A stretch of 64,000 nucleotides of DNA from Trichaptum fuscoviolaceum (GCA_910574455.1 CAJSYZ010000004.1:3730599-3794598); one strand, 5' to 3'; counted from the first letter of the stretch, positions 22,883 to 35,880 are shown. Notes: a model not told the origin generated them from the letters alone. A program made the numbers and translations.

Positions 22883-25220
22883 TTATCCAGTACTTGACTG
22901 TCTTGTCCTCTGAGCCTCTTGCCTCACTTCGCTACTCCACTTGAAGAAATTGCACCTATACCGAGGATCTACATCTTCTCGAGCGCGTTTGTCTCGCCCA
23001 GCGTCATAGCCCGGCCCAACAGGTCTACATCAATTTGTGCGTTAGAGCAAAGGTTTAAAATCAATTCAATGTCACATACCGAGAGCACAGGTAAAACTTC
23101 TTCCCTTTATTCGGACCCGGCTTGTTCACGGTGAATTCCTTCGCCGATTCACCATGTACGATGCATTTTGGTGGTTCCGTTCGAGCGAAGAGATTCGACC
23201 ACGATTGTGTGCTTTTTCCCTTTCCATTTTTAGTGCCAGATGTCTGCGACGGAGAGACTTGCTTCGGCGACAGATTTCTGACGCTGCTAGCACCGAGGAT
23301 GTCATCAGACGAAAGCAGCTCGTCAATGTCGATAACGTCAGCCTGGGATGACGAGGGTGGTTCAGTTGGCTGGGAAGATGAAGGAGCGGTAGAGGCAAAG
23401 AAAGAGGCGATTGAGGTCTGTCCTTTCTTTGTTTTGGAGTTGGTCTTGCCGTTCGTCTTGACTACGAGACCTTTTTCGCTGACAGGTTGAGACTTCTTGG
23501 CCTTCTTTGCGGACTGAGAAGCCGGGTAATTGGAATCTGCTTGGATTTTTCTTCGCTTAGGAGCGGGAGTAAGCTCGAATGGTGTTGAGGGTTGGGATTG
23601 TAAATCTGAGTCCAGATGTGTCTGGGACCTTTGAAAGGGATCCTGGATTGAAGATGCAGAGGGCGGAGGCTCCGCCAGCTTAGGTGATGGTGAACTCAGG
23701 TGTTCTTGGACTTCATGAACAGTGGGAGGCATCGGTGAGATGAAGCTATCTTCAATTAAAAGAGCAGCTTGAGACGAGTCGAACATGGTACCGCTCTTAG
23801 TCATCGTCTCCTTAAGAGCAGATGGCGTATCTCCAGCCTTTTCCATAGGCATAGATTCAACCAAAGATTCCGTAGCAGTTGCTGTGTTCACGGCTGCTGC
23901 TGCCTTCTTCCCGAAGAAATTGGATAGAAGCTTCTGCTTTCCCGAGTATTCGTCCCAGTACTTGCTCGCGAGTCTAGGCGCATCCCTCGTCGAATCATCG
24001 CCACCGACACAGAACTTCATCGCATCACGCAAGGTCAATCTCGTTCCATCATGGGTTGTGATCTCATCGTGCAGGTCAATGTAGACTGGACAGTGATCAG
24101 AACCTTTTATTGTCGGCTGGATGTCACCGTGCTTGAACCAAGGCAGCAAGCCTTTCGTGAGGAGAAAATAGTCAATTCGTGTGCCATAGTTAGAAACACG
24201 GGCATCGATCTTTTGATTCCAGCCTTCATTATAACAGTGACATGAGACTCTGACAGTCGGAAGTCAGAAATTTCGGGAAAACTTACATGTAAACATTCCC
24301 TTCCTCTCCGGCCAGCAATTCCTCACAACATCCGACATCGGGCCTCGCGGTGCCAGCCACTCAAAGAACCACTTTCTCGCAGGATGCGCGTAAAAATCCT
24401 CTCCTTGCTTACTCGCCAACTCACCGTCGCAGTGGTCAATGGGCGCGGCGCAGACATTTATATCTCCCGTCACAATCACCTCCCTTCCCTCAACCTCTAT
24501 AAGTCGCCTGACACGTTCGCTAAGCAGGCGGTGAAAGTTCACTTTGTACGGGAGGCGTGCGTCGGATGTTTCGTTCGGGCAATAAAGATTGATGAGAACA
24601 AACAGCCCGAAGTCCAGTACTAGAGCACGCCCTTCTTTGTCGAGCTCTATAAGATCTAGAGGGACGTGTCCTTCTTCATCTTGCATAAGATCAATGTCGT
24701 CCGGTTGAGGGTAGTCAGGAGAGACGCGTTCGTCTACGCTCAAAGGCGGTTTCAGACCAGATTGCAGGCGACCGGAAAGACCTTCTTCAACTTTGAGTGG
24801 AATAGCAGATGAGCGTTTACAGTATACCCCTACACCGCTGTATCCGCCTTTCGTCAGCGGGAAAGAGAAGAACGCGTCATAACCTGTAGGAACGGCAGCA
24901 TGTTTCTCCAGGGCTTGTCTAGAGGACTTCATCTCTTTCCTGGTCGTCAGTTGTGAATATATTATATGGTAAAGATTGAGCTCACCTTGAAAGCATATTA
25001 TATCTGCGCCCAGCTCGTTGAGGATATTCTCTCCTGTCTTGAGCAGATTCCATCTATTTTGCTCCTCAAACTTCAGCTACATTCGCAAAATGCGAGACGC
25101 GTTCACGTACGGGTGATATAAGGGAAGTGTACGAATTCCATTCTGTAGCATATACAGCTTAGTTTCGCGTTTACTAGAATAAGACGGTCGACTCACAATA
25201 TTCCAAGTCAGAAGTCTCAT
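22883..25220 (-). CDS. APN2: AP endonuclease 2 (class II), exonuclease III family
   Basis: Nuclear base-excision repair enzyme that cuts 5' to abasic sites and trims 3' blocks. It starts at 25220 with MRLLTWNI, then NGIRTLPLYHPW across an intron, LGADIICFQ and EMKSSR (metal-binding Glu), YSGVGVYC, VIVTGDINVCAAPIDHCD, RIDYFLLTKG and IKGSDHCPVYIDL (catalytic Asp-His). The second intron (GTACGT ... AAAATAG) is the choice that restores the family's YHPW. The C-terminal half is the Apn2 type. It has a long Ser/Lys-rich linker, a PCNA-interaction box QTSIASFF, and a GRF zinc finger that begins PPKCIVHGE and ends RCNFFKW across the last intron. About 660 residues. It is divergent from mS29, with 180 bp between start codons. 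Confidence 0.92.
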
Positions 25221-25400
25221 AACACGGACATGAAAGTAGAAATATGAAAAGTAACAGGAAGGATGTAAGCTCAACCGTGACCGTGAAGCGCGTGAGACTC
25301 GAGCCGGCTTTATTGACCATGCCAGTGGGCGCGTCTCCGATGAATTTTATTACTTTTCCTGCAACTCATTGCCCCTCCGCATCCTCCCCCCTCCTCCACA
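25221..25400. promoter_or_regulatory. Shared divergent promoter of APN2 and mS29
   Basis: Only 180 bp separate the two start codons, so both promoters and 5' leaders must fit here. I see no clear TATA box on either strand. Confidence 0.6.
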
Positions 25401-27234
25401 ATGCTCACCTCTGCTCGGAGGCCACTCGTAAGGGCGGCAAGCAGCAAGCTCGCACCGTCATCGACATCCTCCATCGCTGTGCAGACACGTCTGGCGTCAG
25501 ACAACCGGGACAAACAAGGTCACTAAATTATTGGACTATACAATAGACTACACAATGTAGCAAATCAACTAACTGCTACCTTAGGATTCCAGAACGCTGA
25601 CGCTCGGAGGAAGGGAAAAGAGAAGCCCAAGAGGGATAAAGTACCTGGGGTATGTAGTGGTTTGCAGACCAGTAAAAGGAATGATACTAAGTTGTATCCC
25701 AAGGCATACCTACCGCTTCCAACAGCTCAACGTTCAAAAATAGTTCCCCTTATCGAATCTGGTCTTTCTGCAGTTCCTGCGCTTGGGAAGGTACGTTAGG
25801 TCTACCTGAATTGAGTCGACGTGAAGTTTATGGATTCTGGCAGGGCGCTATTTCTCCTAAACTTGCCGGGCAGATCACTCAATTGCCCGAGCTCGGTGGA
25901 AACACTCTCAAGACGTTAGGCTTACCTAGGAATATCTTGTTTGACGTACGCCTCTTTAACTTGCTCAGGAGCCTAATCATAATCTTTCAAATTGTAGTTC
26001 CGTCTACTATCTGCGCCTGCCGCTGTAACGCGGAAGGCTACTGTTGACCTTGCACAACGCTTGGACTCGGCGAGGGAGAGTTCCAGCTCAAATGAGAGGA
26101 CGATACTTAGTGAGTCTTTGCTCTCGCATATCTCAATGTACATCTGATTTCGCAATTGCTTAGCTGGGCCGGCGGGGTGTGGAAAGAGTTACCTTCTCCT
26201 GCAGGCTGTGATTCATTGTCTAGTCAATGATTGGATTGTTCTATATGTTCCTCGAGGTGTGTCTACTCTTTCCATACTTGTGTGTAAGAATGTTGTTTAC
26301 CTCTGCCGCAGCACACAAGCTCGTTGACTCCTCAACATCCTATGTTTATGATTCGCGAACACAAACGTACTTGCAACCGAGCTTCTCCAACCAACTCCTA
26401 CAAAGAGTGATGACTGTGAACAAGAAAGCTCTGGATAGCCTTTTACTGTCACAAACTGTATCCTTCGACAAGCGACCACCCGTCCCCGCTGGAACTCCTT
26501 TAAGTCAACTTGTGAACGTCGCAACATCTGAGACGCACCTCGCGCCTTTCATATTGTCAATTCTCTTTGAGGAGTTGGGAAAGCAAGAATCGTTCGTCTC
26601 CTCCTCTCCTCTATCTCAAAGAAAAGATATTTGACTCCCGTTGTAGATACCCAGTTCTACTTGCCATCGACGAAGTGCAAGCGCTGTATAGCAAGACAGA
26701 TTACCGAAGCCAACAGTTTGAGCGAATAAAATCCTATCATCTTTCTGTTCCGAGATTAGTTATGGAATATCTTGGTGGAAAGAAGGCCTTTGTATGAACC
26801 TTACTTATCTATCAAGTCAAATGCGGACTGACACTCGGAAATAGAACCGAGGAGCAGTCATAGGTGCCCTTTCCCTGGGCCTAACGCAGTACCCACCTCC
26901 AGCCGAGCTTGCGAAGACACTTGAGTTGGACAAGGATCGGCCAATAAGCCCGTATACCAAACTACTTCCTGGTATGCTCGAATACACGACGGGCATCAAG
27001 TCCTTCCCTGTTCCAGAGAAGCTCGAATTCGGTGAGGCCGCCGCAATTTTCGAGATGTGGGCGAAGGATGGAGCACTACATTCACGTAAGTATTCAACGT
27101 TTCGTATTTGTGTATTAAAATGACATGTTATTACAGAACCGAACGACGAGCTTTTCCTGACTAAGTACAGTGAAGCGTCGGGAAATGCACGGGACTTCGT
27201 ACACAACGGACTGCTCGCAACTCAAATGTCATAG
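25401..27234 (+). CDS. RSM23: Mitochondrial small-subunit ribosomal protein mS29 (DAP3/Rsm23)
   Basis: GTP-binding protein of the mitoribosome small subunit head, the fungal counterpart of DAP3. The first exon encodes an Arg/Ser/Ala-rich presequence (MLTSARRPLVRAASSKLAPS). The P-loop GPAGCGKS is formed across an intron (donor GTGAGT at about 26110) and is followed by YLLLQAVIHCLVNDWIVLYVPR. Then come AHKLVDSST, a Walker B strand VLLAIDEVQALYS, LSVPRLVMEYLGG, and an end in RDFVHNGLLATQMS. About 440 residues in about ten exons, normal for the family. One intron uses the rarer donor GTTCGT at about 26595, supported by the QESYPVLLAIDE joint. No frame break was seen. Confidence 0.9.
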
Positions 27235-27968
27235 CACAAGTAGATCGCAATTCTAGATACACTGGTTGTCTAATGTACGGGCGTTGGGTGCTTGCTTCAC
27301 CCAACAAATCACTGATGAAAGGATCAATCCGCAGTCAAAATGCCTGATCTCGACAATTGTTTCGTCCACACACGCATACGACAAGGCCGTGGATTTCGTA
27401 TTGTTTTCTTCACTCTAAGTAGTTTCTTGGTGACAATCAAAGCGCAGCCTGATTCTGCAGGCTATGTTCGCGCAGCTGTAAGTTGCTACACACAATTACA
27501 TTAGTAAATCACTCAGGCGCTGGTGTACAAACTTAATCTATGATGTTTTCTCAATCAATACTGTATATTCTGGTTCCTGACATGACAAGCCGCATTAAAT
27601 GATCTACATCTTCAGAATATACTTCAGAGCGAGTTCGCAGACTCGCGAACATGCGCGTGCCACCCGGGTCCCGAACATCGTTTCTTTGCCATTGACCACG
27701 ACGGCCAAGGCCACGGACAGCGGCGAGCCTCAAGGCCTCAAGTATTCAACACTGCCAGTAGTGATTCCGTGATCTGTATGTACCTTTCTCGGCTCACAAG
27801 ACCGCTTTGCATCTGCACAGCCATGGCGATAGACATCTGTCCACGCCCGGAAGCACTGCATCAATCTACCGCCGCAGGAGCATACTTAATCTCAATTTTG
27901 TCTCGAATGTCCTTTGCAACTGCATTTCAACAGCCTCTCGTTGCACCTCTCATTGCCATCGAGCCACG
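27235..27968. other. Intergenic between mS29 and the Tubby-like gene
   Basis: 734 bp with only short, unrelated frames. It must contain the mS29 terminator and the promoter of the gene starting at 27969. No clear element was recognised. Confidence 0.5.
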
Positions 27969-29961
27969 ATGAGCCTCGACCAAAACCTCTTCACACTCAA
28001 TATCGTGCAGCGGCCGAACGCGCCGCATATAATCGAGCTCATCGACCCACAAGAGACAATACACTATCGAAAAGAGCGGGTCAATGGCCCTGCGTATTCG
28101 TTCAATGTTTTCGGTGCGCTGGCTGGTGCTTGACGGAAACGTGGATGCTGACGAAGGCTGCGATAGACCCACTCTCCGAATCGTTGTTGTGCACTGTCTC
28201 CGCGCCGGCCGCCACAAGCAAAGCGAAGACGATTGAGCTACACAACCCATCAGTACCCGTGGAACTGAAGTATACCGGAACTTTGTGCGTATATTAGTGA
28301 CTATTGTCTGATTTCCGGGGTATCTGCTGACTCTCTTTCAAGTACTTTCCGATGGGTATTCACTTGGGAAGAGTGCGTGCAAGCATATGTCTAATTACGA
28401 ATCCTCAGTTAACATCTACTATTTAGACATGAATTTGAATGGAAGAGAGAAGAATGCCATATGATCCGCAAACCCGATCCCCCGGTATTAGTAGCTATTA
28501 CGAAAGAGCCCGCTGGGAGGATCAAGTCGAGGACTGTCCAAATACTCGATTATAACATTAATAGGTATATATTTACACTTTGACGAGCAATGGGATCTAA
28601 CCCTCTGTCAGATTTGACATCCAAGATCGCAAAGGCCTGGAAATTGTCCTCCTTTCCGCCTTGTTATCATTCGCAGACTACTCCGATGGTTATCACTCAG
28701 AGAATGCATCTACTTCTACGCAGGTCTCAACAAATGCCAAGCCTACAATAGCAGTGCCAATCCGCAAACCTGAGCGAGCTGAGCCAATAGTGCTGGCAGC
28801 TGCTGTCCCTCCTCCACCTCCTCCGAAGCCGAAGAAGACGGGTGCGGAGAAGATCGCAGATATGCAGACCGGAGAACTGAATGACATATTGATCACGGAG
28901 GAGGGGGCGATTGATGATTATGCGGAATATTGCTCGAATCTTCTCGAGGTAACTAGTTTCACACAATTTAGTGCTAATGGATGGCTGAAATAGTAATACA
29001 GGGAGACAATATGCTATTTGTTATTCTTCGCTCGTCGTCTCCTATAACAGTACCCAAGGTCCTCCAAGTCGCCCTCCAGACTAAACGAATTCGACACAAA
29101 GCTGGGGATGATAGCGAGCTGCACCAGTACGTCCAATATGACACCTCGCAACCTCAGGGAAAGAAGGGTCCGCGGGTCATAAAGCTCGACGACAACACCG
29201 ACAAAGACAGGTATAAGCCGCCTGAGAACCTCGTCGTGCACCTCAGCAAAATCCCAATGCCCGAGCTTCAGCCCAAGGCGAAGCAAAAGCCAACAGACTC
29301 CAGACTATCGTTTGCTGCAGAACCGTCTTCCAATAACACGGGTTCGAGCACATCGAAGGCAACAACCAAAGAGGATCGTAAACGACAGGAGAAAGAGGAG
29401 AGGGAGAGAAAGGAGCGGGAGAAAAGGGAGAAAAGGGAACGAGAGAAATTAGATAAGGGGAAGGGAAGGATTTCAGATCCGGGGGCAGCTGAAGGCTCAG
29501 GTGGAAACCGATTGTCGAAGAGACGGTCACCGAGTCCTGCAAGAGGCTCTGGACGTACTCCCGCACACCAAGTCCATCCAAACCAGCCCTCACCCTCCCC
29601 ATCACAGATCAACAATCCGTCGATCTACGCCGCGCCGCCGCCCATGCCTCCCCGTCCCTCGCCACGGCCCTCCCCTGCTCCCGGGTCCGCTCCCGCGGGT
29701 AGCCTCTATGCCCCATATGCCTCGCAATACCTGCATCCCCAACCCGGCGGGGGCCCTCCTCCACATCCAAACGCGCATCCATACCCCGAAGACGCGTTTT
29801 ACCGCCCGCCCGGTGCGTACCCGACGCGCCAGCGGCCGGTATCTGCGTATGGCGGGTACATGGGCCCTCCGCCTCCCCAGACAATAATAGCCCCCGCGCA
29901 GCCGAAACCGATGACGCCGAGTTCGCTAGTAAATGGCTTGCTGGACAAGCTTCGGCTTTGA
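27969..29961 (+). CDS. Tubby-C-like domain protein with Lys/Glu and Pro-rich tail
   Basis: The start at 27969 (MSLDQNLFTLNIVQRPNAPH) leads through about six short introns into a beta-rich N-terminal half with SVPVELKYTGT, FRWVFTWEEHEFEWKREE and VQILDYNINRFDIQDR. That pattern resembles the Tubby-C/scramblase-like beta barrel common in fungal proteins; the assignment is by pattern only. After an AIDDYAEYCSNLLE segment comes a poorly conserved helix region, then a run of Lys/Arg/Glu (about 29390-29470), then a Pro-rich tail (about 29540-29930) with many PxxP motifs. The whole reads as a possible membrane-associated adaptor. The gene looks intact, about 560 residues, convergent with the next gene. 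Confidence 0.6.
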
Positions 29962-30632
29962 GTGTTACTATTATGAACCGCTTCGCAATGTGCGCGTTCA
30001 TTGATGATATCATATGTATAAACATGATCTCGGATTTTTTTTGGATATCACTTGTGTAAGTATACATGTATATGACTTGGCGATTAAACACTTAATTCGT
30101 CAAATTCCACCTTTGACTTCAATAGCCTTTCGTACGGATGAGCAAAAGACATGCATTAGAATAAATATGATAAAATACAGGATGATGCTAATGCGAGAGC
30201 CTTGACAAAGAGATTAATGTGGGTCTTATGGGTAGTACGAGAAGAAACGTATGCAATGTTCTTACACAATAGAAAAATGGAAGGAGATCTATAGCAATGC
30301 AGACAACAGTGAGAGGATAGAAAATCATTGTGTATGGGTTTTGCGACAGGTTGAGGAAGAGGGACATGGGGAGAACAGAAAATTTGGGAGTGGAACAAGA
30401 TTTGGAGTACTTGGGATAAAGTCCAACAAAGGCCAGGACTACCGTAGATGATATAGTGTAGCGCAGTTGTGGACGGCATAATGTTCTTTGGCGTGACGTG
30501 CCAGTAGCGAAGGCAGGTTTTTGGGTCCGAATAGATGATGTGGATATCGGTTACAGACACGATAAGCAGATGAATTCCAGATGACGAACGAGATGATTGA
30601 GTAGGGCTTGCTTGAACATGCGGTAGATCCGT
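29962..30632. other. Convergent 3' intergenic region
   Basis: 671 bp between the 3' ends of two convergent genes. It is AT-rich with several AATAAA-like tracts on both strands. The open frames here are short and unrecognised. Confidence 0.55.
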
Positions 30633-32441
30633 CTAAGCGAGCATAACCAACGACATCTTCCTTTCACTTGCCACGGGGCTTGTGCTCGGACTCGTCCTGC
30701 GCTGGCCGACCGAGGAAACATGGCTGAAGACCGGAGATTGGGTCCTACTGGGCACTTGCCTGGACCTTGGAGACCCTGGCGTCGACCTCGGCGAGGACGA
30801 AGGCGAGGAGGAAGAAGGATTGAACGGGGAGGAGGATAGTGAAGGCGAGGGCGGAGAGGGCGGGTAGGAAGATAGTCTGGGGTTGAGCGGAGATGTGGAG
30901 AGGGATGTGGGCCGGTTTGTTCTGTTTGGCGAACGCGAGTGGCGGGAGGGAGGAGAGGTAGGCCTCGGAGATTGAGACGGAGATGATGGCGGGATGGGTG
31001 GGAAGTAGGAGTTGTGATTCTGCATTGACGCGTATCGCGACGTACTGGCTTCTACAGGAGGTGACGGCGGCATGACGGACCCATCTGTATCTCTTCCACT
31101 ATTCTCATTTCCATTACCACCCATATGACCATGTGAGTTAGTCGGAGACGTTCGATGTAAAACATGAACCCTCTTCCCCGGCCAGTCCTTTGGCCAATCA
31201 TCATCTTCATCCTGTACATCCTTTTCCGACTCCGAGCCAGAGGCTTCGCTTTCGCTGGACTCTACAAATCCAAATCCCAACTTTCGTTCCAAACCAAGTG
31301 TTGCACTCCCACCAACGCCTGCATAACCTAAACCTGACTGCCTTTCGTTATCGGTTATATAGGCGCCGTAAGCACCGTACGCCGCTGACGATGACGGTCC
31401 GGCGCCATTGTTTGAATATTGACTGGAATTCGCCGAAGACGAGTAAATTGCACTACTTGAAGCACTGGGTGACAGAACGGGAGTCGTCACCGCACTCGCA
31501 CTAGGTGTCACCTCTGGAGTAGTAGTTGGTGTGTCGAGAAGAGGCAAAAAAGCGAACATGCGGGTTGGTCGCGGGGGTGGCATGGGTGTAATGAGCGGGC
31601 GGGGAGGCGTGTCAGGTGGGCTGGGCGTTTGCGTAACGGCCTTGACAGGAGACAGGTGTGAAGAGGAAGAAAACTGTGCTCTAGAGGAAGATGGAGCAGA
31701 TGAATGAACTGGGCAAACATAATTCGACGTGGGTGATGTCCTAACACCAGTATCTGCGCTAAAAATCTTGCACAGGCACGCTTCGGAGAGTAATGGAGAT
31801 GCCAGTACACCGAACGATCCAGGTGAAAGAGAAGATGGTGACGAAGGTGAGGGTGTTTCAGCCAACAACGGAAGAAGTGCGACGGGTACGTTCGAGAGGT
31901 AACGGGATGTCGAAGGTAGGCCTGATGCTGCCTGAGCGCGTGCACAGGCGCGCGCGGCCGCTATCTGCATTTCTTTGAGTTCCAGTATATCGCTGTTTCG
32001 TCATTGAATGATTCGCAGAGAATCCGAACATATGGGTGTACAAATGAAGAAGTCAGTACTAGTGCTCTAATTCCATGCAATGCAAGCCAGAATTAAACAC
32101 TGTTCATAGTAGCTCTCGCACTTTCAGTAGAAAGCACATGTTCCGCTTGCATATTGTAACTCAAACATGAGATACCATTTCAAAGACGTGATAAACAAGG
32201 AATATGTTGAAAGTGCAAGGTCTGTGAATACAGTCAAACAAATAAGCACTCACTCGTAGGTAAGCTTCGGAGTGACGTCTACAGGTGACCTATCCCAGTC
32301 GTCTGCAGCGTGAATCTCGTCCGCGTCCTGGCCTCTAAAGCTGACATTCCTTCTGATGGCCGGTCTAGCAGAGGAACTGGCCTCGCGCTTGGCCGCGCCG
32401 CCGACTGACTTGAGGCAGCTCTTGAGGAGCATAATTTGCAT
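30633..32441 (-). CDS. Ser/Pro-rich protein with RVxF-like phosphatase-docking motif
   Basis: Two exons with an intron of about 250 nt, joined in frame at TYDDILELKE. The first exon (32441 down to about 32255) encodes MQIMLLKSCLKSVGG, then RRNVSFRG, then DDWDRSPVDVTPKLTY. RNVSF fits the (K/R)xVxF docking motif for the PP1 catalytic subunit, and the surrounding block looks more conserved-type than the rest. The second exon (about 31995 to 30633) encodes about 450 residues dominated by Ser, Pro and Thr with many SP/TP sites, apparently disordered. I infer a PP1-binding regulatory or cell-polarity protein, but no catalytic domain is present and the family is not named with confidence. Confidence 0.6.
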
Positions 32442-33599
32442 CTGAATTCAGATCTGGTATGGCTGCTTTGTCTAGGTTCTCACAGAGACCCGCTGAAAAG
32501 CTCGAGAAGGGCAAAACCGCGAGCGTAGGGGAGAAGAGACGATATGTCCCGCAAGCACAGGGCGGAATGGGAATGGTTTTGATGAGTCGAGCGGAAGCTG
32601 GCAGGAAGTTTTGAGGTGCTCGGGAGGACTCGGAGGGGCGGCTCCCCGATGTGGAGGCGTATTATTGGGCAGACGGTGCGTGGCGGTATGTCTCAGATGC
32701 GAGCTCGCCGTTGACAGCAGCGGCGAAAACAGCAGCGGCAATGGTGGTGGTAGGAGAGAGAGAGAGGCGGGGCCATAGCAATGGGATGCAGGTAGGATAT
32801 AATTCAGCTCTTGGTGCTCGTCCGACCAGGAATGCCAATCATATCCACCCCACCATTTTTGGTCACATTTAGTCCCACGTGCCACTCTCGTCTGTTTCTC
32901 CGTGTATCCTCCTCCGTTCTCGCGATTATTTCTTTCACTCTTTACACGACATGCCGCACACCTTGACTAAACGAACACACGTCTTATTCCACCAACTTCC
33001 TTGGAGAGCTTTCTATCAAAATACCAAGAGAAACACGATGTTCGGGGCAGCTGGAAGCAATTGGTCTCATACAAACGTCTCAACTTTTTCCTATTCTCTC
33101 TGCTCGAAGGAGGCAGCGCCTGCGTCCGCCAATCGCCCTCAACTTGAAACGGTTGGCAGCAGCCAATCAGGCAAAATTTCGAGGACTAAACATCCTGATT
33201 GATCCGCGAGCTGCCAGGTCTGCTCCCCATGATCTGTCGATGCATGTAATGCTCCTATTCTAGGCACCCAGCATTCGGCCGATCACTTACGGAGATATAA
33301 TCAGGCGCGACAGATGCTCCAGCGCCTGCCTTGCTTCTCCTACCTTGCGTCGGAAGAGATCAAGGACTGAGCACTCTGGTGCGTTAGCGCCCAGTATTAG
33401 AGGTTAATGACTTGCTGGGAACAATATCGACACGCTAAACATTTGTTCCCTTCTGAAGTTCATGAACAACGTCTGGACCCTTGATCATGGTCGAGTTAAT
33501 CAGCCTATTATGAAAATGTGTTTCTACGATCTCAACATCATTGATCCAATAAGCACATCTCTGGGAGGCCAATACAAAGAAGTGGCATGAGATGGTTAC
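32442..33599. other. Promoter region and intergenic DNA
   Basis: Just upstream of the minus-strand gene is a GA-rich tract (about 32752-32768). Two CCAAT-type motifs lie near 33131 and 33165. Short frames only; no gene is recognised before the duplication arm begins. Confidence 0.45.
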
Positions 33600-34341
33600 A
33601 AGAAAGCCCATCGTGGGTCGGGCGCGTTGACTGTATATTACATGTAAGTGAAATAACTTCCCAACAATGTTGACACTGTCAATCATCGGCTTCACAAGGG
33701 AACTTTAAGTAAATGCATCCACGGCCACCACGCACGAAAACGACAGTCAATCATGATAAGAATTCAGGCATTTCCACTTTCGTCAACCTGGCGGGCTGCC
33801 ACTGGAGTCTGGCACAGTGTCAGAAAACAAATCCCAAGACGACGTTGATCATTGATACAGCCTACCACTATATATGAGCAGCAGGCTATACATTCCAGCC
33901 TTTCAGACTCAGCACTATTCGATCGACTGCTGAACCCATCATTCAAGGTCTGCGATGCTTTATTTTATGTCTTGACTACTTCACTTCAGCGAGAGCTTAC
34001 CATTCTTATACACCTTACAAAGCTTTATAACGGGGGAAGCTGCGGAGGGTATAACAAAGGTGCTTGGTCATTTTTCGCTTGGTCAGTTATCTTGGCCCTC
34101 CTCACTAATATCATGATTAAGCAAGGTCTATCCCCCCCACGAATATGACGAAATGAATGTATCTTTCTGCACCCTGGCTGTGGTTTGTTTAAGCAGAATC
34201 GTCGAACTGTTTCCTTTAGAAAGGCTGCTAGCCACGGGAGCTGGGAATTCACAGTTAACCCCCCACTTGCTTTGACCGCACCCCGCGACCGAATTCCTTT
34301 GCAACAATCTGAACGGTACCTGAAGACCCATCGACTAGAGT

Positions 34342-35880
34342 ATGGCTGGAAGCATGAAGGCTGTTGTCGTGCAGGAAGGCAAGATTACGAAGGTGGAGGA
34401 AGTTCCCATTCCTAGTTTAAAGCCGAATGAGATTCTGTGAGTACCCGGCACAAAACTAGTCTCATCCTTCTCTGTATCTAATAGCGAATCCGGAACAGTC
34501 TGAAGACGAAGGCAGTGGGTCTTAACCCGACCGGTAAGCCTTTTCCGCTTTTTAAAATACCTTAACCTGGTTCATGCCGATCTTGTTCGCGACATGCAGA
34601 TTGGAAGGTCAGCGGAAGCTTAACATCACCTCTGTCAGACTTTTAATTGACACCAGCACACATGCAACTATTATATAGCATCTCCAAGGTATCTCCAAAC
34701 CAGGCGCGATTCTCGGATGTGACTTCGTCGGTGAGGTCGTGAAGATCGGCGACGCTGTGCCATCAGGCGAAGTGAGCGTAGGCGAAGTACGATGGGGATT
34801 CATGCGCGGAGGCATGAGCAACGAGAAAGGTGCATTCGCGGAGTGAGTATGGTTTTTAATGGAAATTTTCCTTCTACAGATGATGTACATGACTAAATCC
34901 CCGCCTCAACCCAGATATGTTCCAGTCGAATGGGACCTGTCATCAGTTGTGCCGGCCAACGTGAAACCAGAGGAAGCCGCATCTATCCCTATCCCATTCT
35001 TGACTGCTGTGCAAGCCCTTTACTTTCGGCTACGGATACCGGAGCCCCCGCAGAAGCTCAATGGCGAATGGATCCTCATCTGGAGTGGGGTACGCATAGT
35101 CCTTTATATGCTGACTATATATGTTATATCTGACCCACGAACATAGAATACGTCCGTCGGCCGGTTCGCTATCCAGCTCGCAAAGCTTAGTGGTCTGAAG
35201 GTTGCTACAACAGCCTCTCCGAAAAACTGGGACAAACTTAAGGCTCTTGGCGCTGATTTGGTGGCGGATTACAAGGTACGGACTAAATATGCTTTTTCAT
35301 TGGAAAATCTATTTCCTTACACTATGGTCATGATCAGGACCCGGACGTAGTTAAGAAGCTTCAAGAGGGCACGAACAACTCGATAGTCTACGGTCTCGAC
35401 TGGTACGTCTTTTTCATCATGCGTGGCTCACGTTCACTACTATATTTTCATGCAAACAGCATATCAGAGAAGGGCTCCATTCAGCTTTCTCAATTAGCCT
35501 TCTCTCCGAAAGGCGGGCACCTCATCTGCTTGCTTTTTAATTTGGACCAGCCCGCGCGACCAGACGTCAAGACCGAGGAGACAATCGTATACACGTTCCT
35601 TGGCGCAGATGTGCCAATGGGAGAGACTGTTATGAAAACTAGTCCGGAAGACCGCGTAGTCTTTGCAAGGTGGGCGAAGTTTGCGACTGGCTTGTTTGAG
35701 AGTGGATCGATCAAGGTGAGCGCATCAGTTCTATGCATCCTTCGACAATGGCTTCGACTGAAGGTAAATTTGAAGCCGCTGGCTGTTGAGAACGTTGGTG
35801 GTCTTGAGGACGTTCAAGCTGCCCTGGATAGCCTAAAGAAAGGACAAAATGCTGAGAAGCAGGTTGCAACAATCTCCTAA
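34342..35880 (+). CDS. Zinc-type MDR dehydrogenase, trans-enoyl reductase-like (copy B)
   Basis: Paralogue of the gene at 7133-8687 in the opposite orientation, with the same intron positions. MAGSMKAVVVQEGKITKVEE opens exon 1, which ends at the donor near 34437. The exons spell LLKTKAVGLNPT, DWK, HLQGISKPGAILGCDFVGEV, VPVEWDLSSVVP, AASIPIPFLTAVQALYF, NTSVGRFAIQLAKLSGLKVA (NADPH-binding Rossmann fold) and FSPKGGHLICLL, and end AEKQVATIS. An 8 nt exon at 34600-34607 supplies DWK. It is predicted to be a cytosolic NADPH-dependent enoyl or quinone reductase. Substitutions relative to copy A are spread along the protein (for example PENVTLEE against PANVKPEE), which suggests an old duplication with both copies kept. 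I found no stop or frame break. Confidence 0.82.
34600..34607 (+). other. 8 nt micro-exon of MDR copy B
   Basis: ATTGGAAG is flanked by GACATGCAG upstream and GTCAGC downstream. It completes ACC G|AT TGG AAG, giving TDWK as the enoyl-reductase family requires. The same exon occurs in copy A at 8420-8427. Confidence 0.8.

Noticed and set aside
29243..29615. Minus-strand frames under the Tubby-like gene
   Set aside because: Shadows of the Lys/Glu and Pro-rich tail of the plus-strand gene.
7133..35880. A secondary-metabolite cluster built around the two enoyl-reductase genes
   Set aside because: No polyketide synthase, peptide synthetase, P450 or cluster regulator is recognisable between or beside them; the genes between are housekeeping.
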